Shown: positions 7,696 through 15,396, counted from the first letter of the stretch. The stretch: DNA of 45,579 nt from Akkermansia sp. (GCA_017390945.1 JAFOZZ010000105.1:1-45579), one strand, 5' to 3'. The notes: generated by a model not told the origin, from the letters alone. A program made the numbers and translations.

Positions 7696-8328
7696 CTATT
7701 CTTCGGATTCGTCAAGCGTAAAAACGTTTTCCATGTCATTTTGCAGGCCGGAATAGCCCACATGATCCGATTTTTTAGCCATATAAGAGGCATAAGAGCC
7801 GTATTTTTTCTCAAATTCCTCCTGACATTTCACCGTAAGGCGACAGAACGGACGCACCTGGAGACGCTTTTTGGGGATGGGATCGAGGGAGATTTCGCAA
7901 ATGCCGTAGTAACCGAGGCGGATACGCTCAAGGGCGGCGTCAATCTCAAAGAGCTGCTCGCGGTCTTTGCCCAGCAGGCGGATGGTGAGGTCGCGTACCT
8001 CGGCCTCGCTGCCGGCATCGCCAATGTGCTGGCCAGAGGAAGAAGAAACATTGGAGGCGCCGCTGCGCAGGTGATCGCGTGTTACGTCCTGCATGTTGGG
8101 CAGCAGGCTGTCGCGCAGGTCGAGCAGAGCTTGTTTCTGGGCGGCAAGGAAATCGGGCCACTCGGGGTCTGCCTTGAGCAGGGCAAGGGTTTCCTTCAGT
8201 TTGGCCTTGCGAGCTTTTTCCTCCGGGGTCAATGTCTCCTTTGTCGAGGCTTTCTTGGTGGTCTCTTTGCTCTTGTCGGTTTTCTTGTCACCTGCCTTGG
8301 TGGCAGTGGTTTTCTTGCTTGTAGCCAT
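7696..8328 (-). CDS. DksA/TraR-family protein with degenerate zinc finger
   Basis: 210 residues. A Lys/Thr/Ser-rich N-terminal tail (1-45) precedes a predicted coiled coil (about 45-135) whose tip reads GDAGSEAE, keeping equivalents of the DksA tip Asp (D104) and Ala (A109) but with Ser for the second Asp. The C-terminal finger, YYGICEISLDPIPKKRLQV then PFCRLTVKCQEEFEKK, aligns with the C4 finger. Only C144 and C168 of the four metal cysteines remain: S147 and T165 replace the others, and C162 is extra. DksA proteins enter the RNA polymerase secondary channel and adjust ribosomal promoters with ppGpp. Its place ahead of two ribosomal protein genes suits such a role, which is inference. Confidence 0.88.
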   Translation of the reverse strand: MATSKKTTATKAGDKKTDKSKETTKKASTKETLTPEEKARKAKLKETLALLKADPEWPDFLAAQKQALLDLRDSLLPNMQDVTRDHLRSGASNVSSSSGQHIGDAGSEAEVRDLTIRLLGKDREQLFEIDAALERIRLGYYGICEISLDPIPKKRLQVRPFCRLTVKCQEEFEKKYGSYASYMAKKSDHVGYSGLQNDMENVFTLDESEE

Positions 8329-8385
8329 TGGTGTAATGTGTGTGAGAGTAACTAATCGGCGTGATAGAATCGCAGCGCGTCAGTA

Positions 8386-8414
8386 ACGTCACGCGAACGT
8401 TTGTCTGCTAATAT
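8386..8414 (+). promoter_or_regulatory. Possible promoter of a 28-codon ORF
   Basis: TAATAT (8409-8414) lies 7 bases before an ATG, with a weak -35 ACGTCA (8386-8391) at a 17-base spacing. The -10 is good and the -35 poor. Confidence 0.3.
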
Positions 8415-8421
8415 CACAAAC

Positions 8422-8508
8422 ATGGACTCAATGCAAGAAAAAATTGCGCGTGCATGCCGAAACATGTCGCTTTCCGCGCAGGAGACAAGACATTTTTATT
8501 CTTGGTAG
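8422..8508 (+). CDS. Possible small ORF of 28 codons
   Basis: ATG at 8422, TAG at 8506-8508; the peptide begins MDSMQEKIARACRNMSLSAQ and is amphipathic and basic. There is no recognised family. A TAATAT box ends 7 bases before the ATG, the same arrangement seen at well-supported genes in this window. It is divergent from the dksA-like gene, and its stop coincides with the start of a tandem repeat, so it could be a gene remnant. Coding status is uncertain. Confidence 0.25.
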   Translation: MDSMQEKIARACRNMSLSAQETRHFYSW

Positions 8509-8545
8509 TTTCGAGTTACGAGTTTCGAATGACGAGTTACGAGTT
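8508..8545. repeat. Short tandem intergenic repeat (TTTCGAGTTACGAG type)
   Basis: Imperfect direct copies of a CGAGTTACGAGTTT-like unit, read as AGTTTCGAGTTACG, AGTTTCGAATGACG and AGTTACGAGTT. The rest of the 341-base gap between the dksA-like gene and malQ (8329-8669) holds the small ORF, a weak CCGTAA/TTACGG inverted repeat near 8590-8617 and the malQ promoter. Confidence 0.6.
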
Positions 8546-8631
8546 AAAGCTTGCTGGATAGAGCGGAGCTTTGCAATGGGCTTGTGCTTCCGTAAAATCG
8601 CGTTCTCCGCTTACGGTTGTACTATTTTCTA

Positions 8632-8660
8632 TTGTCATGGTGTATCGGATGTGGTAGAGT
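8632..8660 (+). promoter_or_regulatory. Predicted malQ promoter
   Basis: TTGTCA (8632-8637), a 17-base spacer, TAGAGT (8655-8660). Nine bases separate the -10 from the malQ ATG, giving a predicted leader of only 2-3 bases. Confidence 0.6.
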
Positions 8661-8669
8661 AGTAGAGTT

Positions 8670-10379
8670 ATGCTGCTGCAACGAATGTCTGGCGTGTTGA
8701 TGCCGCTTTTTTCTCTGCGTCGCGAGGGTGATGCAGGGATTGGCGATTTGATGGCACTGGAGGAGTGGATACGCTGGGCTGGTGCACATGGCGTGGGCTT
8801 CCTGCAATTGTTGCCGGTTAACGCCGTGGGCGAGGACGACGCGCCATCGCCGTATTCGGGGATTTCATCGGTAGCGCTGGAGCCTCTGTACTTGAGCCTG
8901 GAGCGTGTACCGGGTATGGAGGCTCCGCTGCCTGAGTACAGAGACGACCTGCCGCCGCAGCAAATGCCCGGTGGCGAGGATTACGTGGACTATGCGCGCG
9001 TGCGTACGTATAAGCGCTATCACCTGGGGCGGGCTTTCGAGCGCTTTGAGTGTGAAGCCGAGTATCAGCCGTTGCGGGATGAGTTTGATGCCTGGGTGCA
9101 GGAGCAGGGGGCGTGGCTGGAGAACTTCGCGGCGTTCAGTGTGCTGAGCCGTGCATATGGCAGCCCGGCCTGGTGGCTGTGGCCGGTACAGGAGCCGGCT
9201 ACGGCGCGTTCGCTGGTGTATAGCAGCGAGGCTTCGCGTCGGGCGCTGCGCTCCATTTGCTGGGAGCAATGGCTCTGTGCACGTGAGTGGGCGCAGGTAC
9301 GCCAGGTGGCGGATGCTTGCGGGGTGGCGCTGATGGGTGATGTGCCTATTGGTATATCGGTGGCGAGTGCGGATGTGTTCTTTGAGCGGCATCTCTTTGA
9401 TATGGACTGGAGTGGTGGCGCTCCGGCTGAAGGTAATTTTGCGGAGGACCCATTCACGGCTAAATGGGGGCAGAACTGGGGCATCCCGCTCTACCGCTGG
9501 GATGTGATGGAGCGCGATGGCTTTGCCTGGTGGAACCGCCGTGTGCGTAAGCTGGCAGAGGTGTTCAGCATGTACCGCATTGACCATGTGCTGGGCTTCT
9601 ACCGCATCTATGCCTTTCCGTGGATGCCCGACCGCAACCCCGAGTTCCTGCCGCTGGGGGCTGATGAGGCTGCCGCGCGTTGTGGGGGGCGGCGTCCCGG
9701 GTTCCGTCCGCGACCGGACGATACGCCGGAGAACCGCCGCGCCAACCTCATGCAGGGGGATTACTTGCTGCGCCGCCTGTTGCAAGCTGCGCCGGGGCTG
9801 AAGGTGATTGGCGAGGATTTGGGCTGCGTGCCCGATTATGTGCGCCCGGATTTGTCGCGTCTGCGTATCACTGGGTTCAAGATTCCGCACTGGGAGATTG
9901 ATGAGCAGCACCGCATCATTAAGGGCGATACCTACAATCCGTGCTCCTTTGCTACGTACGCTACGCATGATTTTCCGCCCATTTGTAATGATTGGAATGA
10001 GTGGTATGCGCATGCACTGGCTGGAACAGCCGCGGCTACGGACTCAACACTGGCACCTAATCGCCGCCGCGAGTTGTTGAGGACGGGGCGCGATTGTGCA
10101 CGTGTCCTCTCCTGGCTGGGTGATTATGCCGGGATGTCCCACGAGCAATGGATGCAGCCCTGGGGGCCGGAAGTAAAGGATGCGCTTTTCCGCGCGTTGT
10201 TCCGCTGCCGCTCGGCTTATGCTGCGCTGATGTGGACGGAGTTGTTCGATGTTCCGGTGCGCCTGAATACCCCGGGTACGGAGGGCGGCACAAACTGGCG
10301 CCCCCGCATGCCCTTTACTGCCGCTCATGCCGCTACCATGCCGCAGAGCCGGTGGATACAGGAGCTGAGCCGCCGATAG
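8670..10379 (+). CDS. malQ: 4-alpha-glucanotransferase (amylomaltase, GH77)
   Basis: 569 residues, cytoplasmic. It opens with the GH77 N-terminal pattern (SGVLMPLFSLRREGDAGIGD, then LLPVNAVGEDDAPSPYSGIS). Catalytic residues fit the family: nucleophile D305 in MYRIDHVLGFYRIY, acid/base E382 in VIGEDLGCVP, and transition-state stabiliser D434 in YATHDFPPI. The enzyme transfers alpha-1,4-glucan segments between maltooligosaccharides and releases glucose, in glycogen or maltodextrin metabolism. ATG 8670 is supported by the family N-terminus and by a promoter ending 9 bases upstream. It is transcribed alone; an inverted-repeat element starts 12 bases after its stop. Confidence 0.95.
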   Translation: MLLQRMSGVLMPLFSLRREGDAGIGDLMALEEWIRWAGAHGVGFLQLLPVNAVGEDDAPSPYSGISSVALEPLYLSLERVPGMEAPLPEYRDDLPPQQMPGGEDYVDYARVRTYKRYHLGRAFERFECEAEYQPLRDEFDAWVQEQGAWLENFAAFSVLSRAYGSPAWWLWPVQEPATARSLVYSSEASRRALRSICWEQWLCAREWAQVRQVADACGVALMGDVPIGISVASADVFFERHLFDMDWSGGAPAEGNFAEDPFTAKWGQNWGIPLYRWDVMERDGFAWWNRRVRKLAEVFSMYRIDHVLGFYRIYAFPWMPDRNPEFLPLGADEAAARCGGRRPGFRPRPDDTPENRRANLMQGDYLLRRLLQAAPGLKVIGEDLGCVPDYVRPDLSRLRITGFKIPHWEIDEQHRIIKGDTYNPCSFATYATHDFPPICNDWNEWYAHALAGTAAATDSTLAPNRRRELLRTGRDCARVLSWLGDYAGMSHEQWMQPWGPEVKDALFRALFRCRSAYAALMWTELFDVPVRLNTPGTEGGTNWRPRMPFTAAHAATMPQSRWIQELSRR

Positions 10380-10390
10380 GTGAGGCGATT

Positions 10391-10582
10391 TGAAGTACGA
10401 AGGCCGAATTTCGAAGAACGATGTACTAGCTAGTCGGCTCGCGCCGAGGGGATGAGCGAAGCAAATGCCAAACCTAACGCCTGCGCTTTAAGGCGCGGAG
10501 CACAAGCTTTCGCAAAGCTTTGCCCCATCCCGCGCCGAAAGGCGCTAAACTCTAAAATTCGTACCTCGTCCCTCGTACTTCA
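10391..10582. repeat. 192-bp intergenic element with terminal inverted repeats
   Basis: The ends are exact inverse copies: TGAAGTACGA at 10391-10400 and TCGTACTTCA at 10573-10582. The similarity continues inward imperfectly (GAAGTACGAAGGCCGAATTT against the complement of AAATTCGTACCTCGTCCCTC). The interior contains further small inverted repeats, such as AAGCTTTCGCAAAGCTT and GCGCCGAAAGGCGC. No plausible protein is encoded. It resembles a small non-autonomous (MITE- or REP-like) element. A half-copy of the end sequence recurs at 45557-45579. Confidence 0.7.
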
Positions 10583-10610
10583 GTATTTCTCGTTCGAACG
10601 GTCTTTTTCC

Positions 10611-10639
10611 TTGCATCCACGCGTTTCTGCGTGTATCCT
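10611..10639 (+). promoter_or_regulatory. Predicted ridA promoter
   Basis: TTGCAT (10611-10616), a 17-base spacer, TATCCT (10634-10639). The ATG follows 27 bases after the -10, so a leader of about 20 bases without an obvious Shine-Dalgarno sequence is expected. The promoter lies just downstream of the 192-bp element. Confidence 0.5.
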
Positions 10640-10666
10640 TGTGTCAGAACAACAACACAATCAATC

Positions 10667-11125
10667 ATGCAACTTAATACAGAAGTTCTCGATAAGAAGG
10701 GGCTGAAGCTGAATCCTGCACCGGCTCCTGTTGGTTCCTATGTGCAGTGCATCCGCACCGGCAATTACCTGCACCTTTCCGGTGGCATCTCCGTGAATGG
10801 CGATGTGGCCGTGTATGGTAAGCTGGGGGCAGATGTCAGCATTGAGGAAGGGCAGAAAGCTGCTCAGGCTGCTATCCTGAACCGCCTGGCTGTGATTCAG
10901 GCTGAGCTTGGTGGCTTTGAGAAGATGACCAAGATTGTGGCTGTAAACGGCTTTGTGAACTGCACGCCCGACTTCACGGACCAGGCCAAGGTGCTCAATG
11001 GCGCCTCCGACCTGCTGGTGGAGCTCTTCGGCCCGGAGGCCGCTCACTCCCGCTCCGCTGTGGGTGTGGTCAGTCTGCCGCTTGGTGTGGCCGTGGAAAT
11101 CAACATGATTGTTGAAATCGCCTGA
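10667..11125 (+). CDS. RidA (YjgF/UK114) family protein
   Basis: 152 residues from ATG 10667; the in-frame upstream extension lies within the predicted promoter and is excluded. RidA features are GNYLHLSGGIS, a long helix with NRLAVIQAELGG, and the C-terminal HSRSAVGVVSLPLGVAVEI, which retains the conserved active-site Arg. RidA proteins hydrolyse reactive enamine/imine intermediates from PLP enzymes such as threonine dehydratase (family knowledge). At about 150 residues it belongs to the longer subgroup whose substrates are less certain. It is followed 24 bases later by coaC and probably shares its transcript. Confidence 0.92.
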   Translation: MQLNTEVLDKKGLKLNPAPAPVGSYVQCIRTGNYLHLSGGISVNGDVAVYGKLGADVSIEEGQKAAQAAILNRLAVIQAELGGFEKMTKIVAVNGFVNCTPDFTDQAKVLNGASDLLVELFGPEAAHSRSAVGVVSLPLGVAVEINMIVEIA

Positions 11126-11149
11126 TTTTAGAGCGAGGGAGAGAGTCAT

Positions 11150-11695
11150 ATGGCTACCATCATTCTGGGAGTGTGCGGTTCCATCGCTGCTTACAAGGCG
11201 GCGGATGTGGCATCGCGGCTGGTGAAGCTGGGGCATGAGGTGCACTGCGTGTGTACGCCTACGGCATTGCAGTTTGTCACTCCGCTCACGCTCATGACTC
11301 TCTCCCGCAATCCCGTTATTACGACGTTCGAGGAGGAGACCGGCTCCTGGGTGCCGGTGCATATTGACCTCGCTCAGCGTGCCGATGTGCTGGCTATTGT
11401 GCCGGCCTCGGCCAACACGATGGCGTGCATGGCACACGGCATGGCGCCGAATGCTCTCACTAGTCTGTACCTGGCTAATCGTGCCCCCGTGCTGATTTTC
11501 CCCGCCATGAATGGCAATATGTGGAATCACCCTGCTACGCAGCAGAATGCCTCAGACCTTTTGGCTCGCCCTAGCCACCGCATTATCGGCCCGGATGACG
11601 CTGGCATGCTGGCTTGCGGCGTTGAGGGGCAGGGGCGCCTGGTGCCGGTGGAGCGCATCGTAGACGAAATACTCAGCGAGCTTGCCGCTCGCTGA
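11150..11695 (+). CDS. coaC: Phosphopantothenoylcysteine decarboxylase-type flavoprotein (stand-alone CoaC)
   Basis: 181 residues, equal to the N-terminal half of the usual CoaBC fusion. Family landmarks are ILGVCGSIAAYKAADVASRL (FMN site), VHIDLAQRADVLAIVPASAN with the catalytic His, PAMNGNMW, and the ACGVEGQGRL loop with its conserved Cys. The enzyme decarboxylates 4'-phospho-N-pantothenoylcysteine to 4'-phosphopantetheine in coenzyme A synthesis. No CoaB ligase domain follows, so coaB must lie elsewhere if this is the CoA enzyme. Related HFCD flavoproteins that modify peptides are less likely given the complete CoaC motif set. A strong terminator follows. Confidence 0.88.
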   Translation: MATIILGVCGSIAAYKAADVASRLVKLGHEVHCVCTPTALQFVTPLTLMTLSRNPVITTFEEETGSWVPVHIDLAQRADVLAIVPASANTMACMAHGMAPNALTSLYLANRAPVLIFPAMNGNMWNHPATQQNASDLLARPSHRIIGPDDAGMLACGVEGQGRLVPVERIVDEILSELAAR

Positions 11696-11719
11696 GTATG
11701 ATATAAGATTTTTTTCGTA

Positions 11720-11744
11720 AAGCCCCGGGTGCCGGGGCTTTTTT
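11720..11744. terminator. Intrinsic terminator between coaC and the convergent lipoprotein gene
   Basis: An 8-bp GC-rich stem (11720-11727 with 11733-11740), a 5-base loop and six T after it; A/T-rich sequence on the other side too. It ends 6 bases before the convergent stop codon. Confidence 0.9.
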
Positions 11745-11750
11745 GTAGGC

Positions 11751-13349
11751 TCATGGCTCAATGCGTCTGAGCACGGGAACGGAGCTACGGCTCAGGTTTT
11801 CGTTGGCCGCTTCAGCGGCGGCTCGGTCGAGGTAGATATGATAGGGAGCCTTGTTGATGGTAATTTCCACGATGCCGTTGGACGTTGCTTCATCCAGCTT
11901 GGCGGCGAAATCCTTAAAGTTGTGCACGGTCTGGCCGTTTACTTTTTCCACCACACAGAAGTTGACAGCTTCGTAGCCCAGCGTGGCCGGGGTGGGAATC
12001 ACCTGCGTCAGGGCGGTTAACTCTGTGTAGCCGGCCTTGTGCAGTTCTTCCTCGCGGTTTTCAATTTCCATGAACTCCACGGGCAGAGTGCCGCGAGCCT
12101 GGCCTTTGAGAGCCTGCATGTAGGTATTGGTAAGCGGCTGGAATACCATGCCACCCCATACGAGGTAGCGCGGTGCGGCATCCGGCTCTTCGGTGGAAAG
12201 CAGAGCCTTGTCGCGAGCATCGGTATTGAGAGCAAGTGCTTTTTCGTGGCTGCTGCCATCGCGGCTGATGGTCAGGTTGAGCTCCTGGCCGAGCGGTTTG
12301 AGGTAACGCAGGGCAACGCCAACCGGTGTCATGCCATAGAGCGGCAGGTCGCAGCGCCCCAGGTTGTCCACACTCATTCCTTCAACGGCGGTGATAACAT
12401 CCCCCACGCTGATGCCAGCAGTAGCCGCGGCACTGTGGGGAATTACCTTGCTGACGTAGACGCCGGTTTGCCCCTCCTGCAACTTGAGATAGTTGCGGAA
12501 TACCGGGTCATCGAGCGTAGCGACTTGCAGACCAATGGAGGGAACTCCCTTGGGGGCATTCTCGGCCTGTGTCAGGAAGCGCTGCAGAAGCTCGGCGTTG
12601 ATGATGGTGAGCTTGCGGCCACCGGGCTCATAGCCGGCGCTCAGGCCGACCAACTTGCCATCCTTCATGATGGGGGCGCCGTAGGAGAAGCTATCGGGTA
12701 CGGCCTGCTCTGCTTGCAGCAGGAGGCGGGGCATACCGGCATCGCTGCTGCCGACCTGTACATGCAGGGGGACGCGCAGCGGCTCCGTGCCGTTGAGGGT
12801 GCACCAGATTTCCGCAGAGTCGCCACGAGTGAGCGGCTCGCCCACTTCGTGAGCCTTGCGGGATTCAAACAGACTGGCATCCGATTCATGTACTACGGCG
12901 AGGAGCCCCAGCCCCAGATCGTTGTCGTAGCGCACGACGCGTGCCGGGACAGTGCGGGAGGAATCCGGCAGGCTGAGCTCGGCATAGGTGGCATTCAGCA
13001 GGGCGGTGCTGTGGGTGAGTACCAGGCCATTGCCCAGGTAGGTGCCGACTACGCGGCGCTGGCTGGGCGGCTGCTTTTCCCACGGGGTGATGAGGTTGTA
13101 GCCCTGGCGGGTAATGTTGACCATGAGCAGTGCCGCCTCGGGGGATTCGGCCTGCTGCGGCTGTGCCGGTGTTTGCGGGGCTTGCTCCGTTGCGGGAGTT
13201 GTGGCGTTTTCCGGAGCGGAGGGCTGCTGCTCTTGCTGAGTCTGTTGTTGCTGCTGCGGCTTGGGGCGAGCTATGACGGTACGCTGCGTAGGTTTGCAGG
13301 CACCCAGCATCAGGCCACTTGCGGCAAGGATAAGGAGAAATCTGTTCAT
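11751..13349 (-). CDS. PDZ lipoprotein with an apparently inactive trypsin-like domain
   Basis: 532 residues. A lipoprotein signal ends at C18 (SGLMLGAC), followed by a Gln/Pro-rich linker (about 30-70). Residues 75-240 follow the trypsin-like pattern of the upstream protease: VGTYLGNGLVLTHSTALLNA against GTGFMVSPGVFMTNAHVV, YDNDLGLGLL against HDADLALIEV, and SFSYGAPIMKDGKLVG against GNSGGPILMGDKVVG. In that alignment the catalytic His becomes Thr115 and the Ser becomes Tyr223; only Asp144 is kept. A PDZ domain (about 265-375) and a second PDZ-like region follow. It lies 21 bases downstream of the HtrA-type gene and is probably co-transcribed. A scaffold or regulator for that protease is my inference. 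Confidence 0.85.
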   Translation of the reverse strand: MNRFLLILAASGLMLGACKPTQRTVIARPKPQQQQQTQQEQQPSAPENATTPATEQAPQTPAQPQQAESPEAALLMVNITRQGYNLITPWEKQPPSQRRVVGTYLGNGLVLTHSTALLNATYAELSLPDSSRTVPARVVRYDNDLGLGLLAVVHESDASLFESRKAHEVGEPLTRGDSAEIWCTLNGTEPLRVPLHVQVGSSDAGMPRLLLQAEQAVPDSFSYGAPIMKDGKLVGLSAGYEPGGRKLTIINAELLQRFLTQAENAPKGVPSIGLQVATLDDPVFRNYLKLQEGQTGVYVSKVIPHSAAATAGISVGDVITAVEGMSVDNLGRCDLPLYGMTPVGVALRYLKPLGQELNLTISRDGSSHEKALALNTDARDKALLSTEEPDAAPRYLVWGGMVFQPLTNTYMQALKGQARGTLPVEFMEIENREEELHKAGYTELTALTQVIPTPATLGYEAVNFCVVEKVNGQTVHNFKDFAAKLDEATSNGIVEITINKAPYHIYLDRAAAEAANENLSRSSVPVLRRIEP

Positions 13350-13370
13350 GTTGAAAATGTCCGTATGGGA

Positions 13371-15218
13371 TTATTTGAGGCAGGCCGGAGCAGGTACGTT
13401 GTAGCCGGCACTGATGCGAGCATTGGCGGCATCGATAACCTTGTTGTCGATAACCAGGGGGCGGCTGGCACCGGCAAACTCAATGACTGTGTACTCCGGG
13501 CGCTGTCCGTCTGCCGGGTAGAGCAACTCGTACAGGTGGCTCAGCCCTTTGACCTCGGTTCCGTTCACCTTGGTAATAATGCGGCGTCCGTAGTCGCTGA
13601 AGCGAGCGTTCACTTCATCCTTCAGTACTTTAGTGAGGACAACGATATCGCTCTTTTCGATTGCGCCACCGCGGTAGAGGTAATCCGAAAGCTCCACTGC
13701 AAAATTGGCGGAGTTGAGGGAATGCGCGGCAATCACATTGCGATGCAACGGCTGAATGACCAGGCCGCCGAAATGCACGTAGCGGGGCAGGGCGTCGTAT
13801 TCCTGTCCCATGATGCCGTGGAAGCCCAGCGGGGTCAGGCGCACCTCCACCTGTTGCTCCGCGCCGTTGCGCAGGATGGTGAATTGCAGAGCTTCGTCCT
13901 TGAAGGCACGCTCAGCCAGCTCATCGAGCTGCACGCGCTCGCCATCCAGTTCAATCATGGCAGAGCTGTCGACTGCGTGGCCATTGACGGCCAGCACGAC
14001 ATCGCCGGGTTGCAGCACACCATCGCTGCAGCTGCCCTTGACCACATCGGCCACCAGGGTACCCATGGCGTTATCGGGCATGTTGTAATGCTTGCGCATG
14101 GCCGGGTTAATCAGCGGCATGAAGTTTGCGCCGAGGGCTACGTATTTGTCGTAGTGGCCGTCCTCAACATCCTTGAGGAATCGCTTAATGACCGGCATGG
14201 GAATCATGTAGCCGGTGGAGTTTGCCTCCAGCAGCCCCTGGAATGCCACGCCTACCACTTTGTCGCCCATCAGGATAGGCCCACCGCTGTTGCCGGGGTT
14301 GATAGCGGCATCCACCTGCACGGTGAGGTGGCTCTTGTTGCGCGGGTGGGCATAGACGGTGGTGTCGATGCGCGATACGATACCGCGTGTGACAGAAAGG
14401 CGGTTGCCGCCAATGGGGTAACCAATGGCGCGAACGGCATCCTCCAGGCGAGGCAGAGTGTCGCTGAACTCCAGGCAGGGGACATCGGCAAAGGCGGAGG
14501 CGTCCTCTACCTCGATGAGAGCCAGGTCGGCATCGTGTGCTACGTACTTAACATGCGCCTTCAGCTTGCGGGCATCTGCGTAGGGGGAAATGTAAATGCG
14601 CTCGGCGTCCGCTACCACGTGAGCGTTAGTCATGAATACGCCGGGGCTTACCATGAAGCCTGTGCCATTCCCTCGGCCAAAGCGGCCGGTCTGCCAGGGA
14701 GTGGCGTAGTCCGGCTTGCGTGTGGCGACCTCAATTTTCACGATGCCTCGGTAGGCTGCGCTCAGGTCAGCTTTGGCCGGAGCGGGAGCCGGCTGGGGCT
14801 CCGCCGCAGGCTGGGAAGGTGCGGGGGCAGTGGCCTCGGGCGCGGGTGCCGGGGCCGGTTCTACTGGTGCGGGTGCCTGTTCGGGCTCCGGATCTGGTGC
14901 CGGGGTGGGGGCAGGAGCGGGAGCCTCAGTAGGCTGGGGCTCAGCGGGCGCGCTCTCGGGCGCGGCGGACGCTTCCTCCGGAGTGGGGGCAGGAACAGGG
15001 GCAGGGGTGGCTTCTTGAGCGGGAGCGGTCTGCTCGGGGACAGGCGCGGGCTCGGTTGTCTGCTCCGGTGCGGGAGTGGGGGCTGCTGCTTGCTCGGGCA
15101 CAATGGGAGCAACAGCGGCAGGGAGCTCGGCAGCTGCGGGGGCTGCGGTGTCGGGTGCCGGTGTATTCGCCAGCACGGGAAGCGTTGCCAACAGGGTGGC
15201 GGTGGCAGTTCTCATCAT
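13371..15218 (-). CDS. HtrA/Deg-type periplasmic serine protease with PDZ domains and a long Pro/Ala-rich linker
   Basis: 615 residues from ATG 15218. A signal peptide (about 1-19) is followed by an exceptionally long Pro/Ala/Glu linker (about 20-148). The trypsin-like domain (about 152-350) has a full triad: H200 in MTNAHVV, D231 in HDADLALIEV and S311 in NPGNSGGP. A PDZ domain follows (about 360-475), then a second PDZ-like region (about 490-610). HtrA proteases degrade or refold damaged envelope proteins. The frame continues upstream to a TTG at 15251, but the promoter -35 occupies that position, so an ATG at 15218 (or 15215) is the start. It is first in a two-gene unit with the inactive-looking lipoprotein. 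Confidence 0.92.
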   Translation of the reverse strand: MMRTATATLLATLPVLANTPAPDTAAPAAAELPAAVAPIVPEQAAAPTPAPEQTTEPAPVPEQTAPAQEATPAPVPAPTPEEASAAPESAPAEPQPTEAPAPAPTPAPDPEPEQAPAPVEPAPAPAPEATAPAPSQPAAEPQPAPAPAKADLSAAYRGIVKIEVATRKPDYATPWQTGRFGRGNGTGFMVSPGVFMTNAHVVADAERIYISPYADARKLKAHVKYVAHDADLALIEVEDASAFADVPCLEFSDTLPRLEDAVRAIGYPIGGNRLSVTRGIVSRIDTTVYAHPRNKSHLTVQVDAAINPGNSGGPILMGDKVVGVAFQGLLEANSTGYMIPMPVIKRFLKDVEDGHYDKYVALGANFMPLINPAMRKHYNMPDNAMGTLVADVVKGSCSDGVLQPGDVVLAVNGHAVDSSAMIELDGERVQLDELAERAFKDEALQFTILRNGAEQQVEVRLTPLGFHGIMGQEYDALPRYVHFGGLVIQPLHRNVIAAHSLNSANFAVELSDYLYRGGAIEKSDIVVLTKVLKDEVNARFSDYGRRIITKVNGTEVKGLSHLYELLYPADGQRPEYTVIEFAGASRPLVIDNKVIDAANARISAGYNVPAPACLK

Positions 15219-15227
15219 CACGCCGCC

Positions 15228-15256
15228 ATTCTGAGCTATCTTATCGTGCAAGTCAA
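15228..15256 (-). promoter_or_regulatory. Predicted promoter of the HtrA-type protease unit
   Basis: Minus strand TTGACT (15251-15256), a 17-base spacer, CAGAAT (15228-15233). Nine bases separate it from ATG 15218. No heat-shock or envelope-stress motif was recognised. Confidence 0.6.
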
Positions 15257-15396
15257 GCCAAAAGCAGTTGGTGCGGTGTCATTATTTAGGAATTCTAAAT
15301 AGATAATGAGCCATGTGCGCTTTCAGAAATGGCTGCTGAAGTTATTGATGATAAGATGGTGTTTTTCTTTTTTTGCGATGCAGTCATGTAAAAAAC

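Noticed and set aside
10452-10706. 84-codon frame through the inverted-repeat element
   Set aside because: It is made of palindromic repeat sequence, overlaps the ridA start out of frame, and has no recognisable protein features.
12039-15302. 1087-codon open frame opposite the two protease genes
   Set aside because: It spans two recognised genes and their junction on the other strand, has no domain or signal, and its composition is what the reverse complement of GC-rich Pro/Ala codons gives. The forward genes have full motifs, so this is a shadow.
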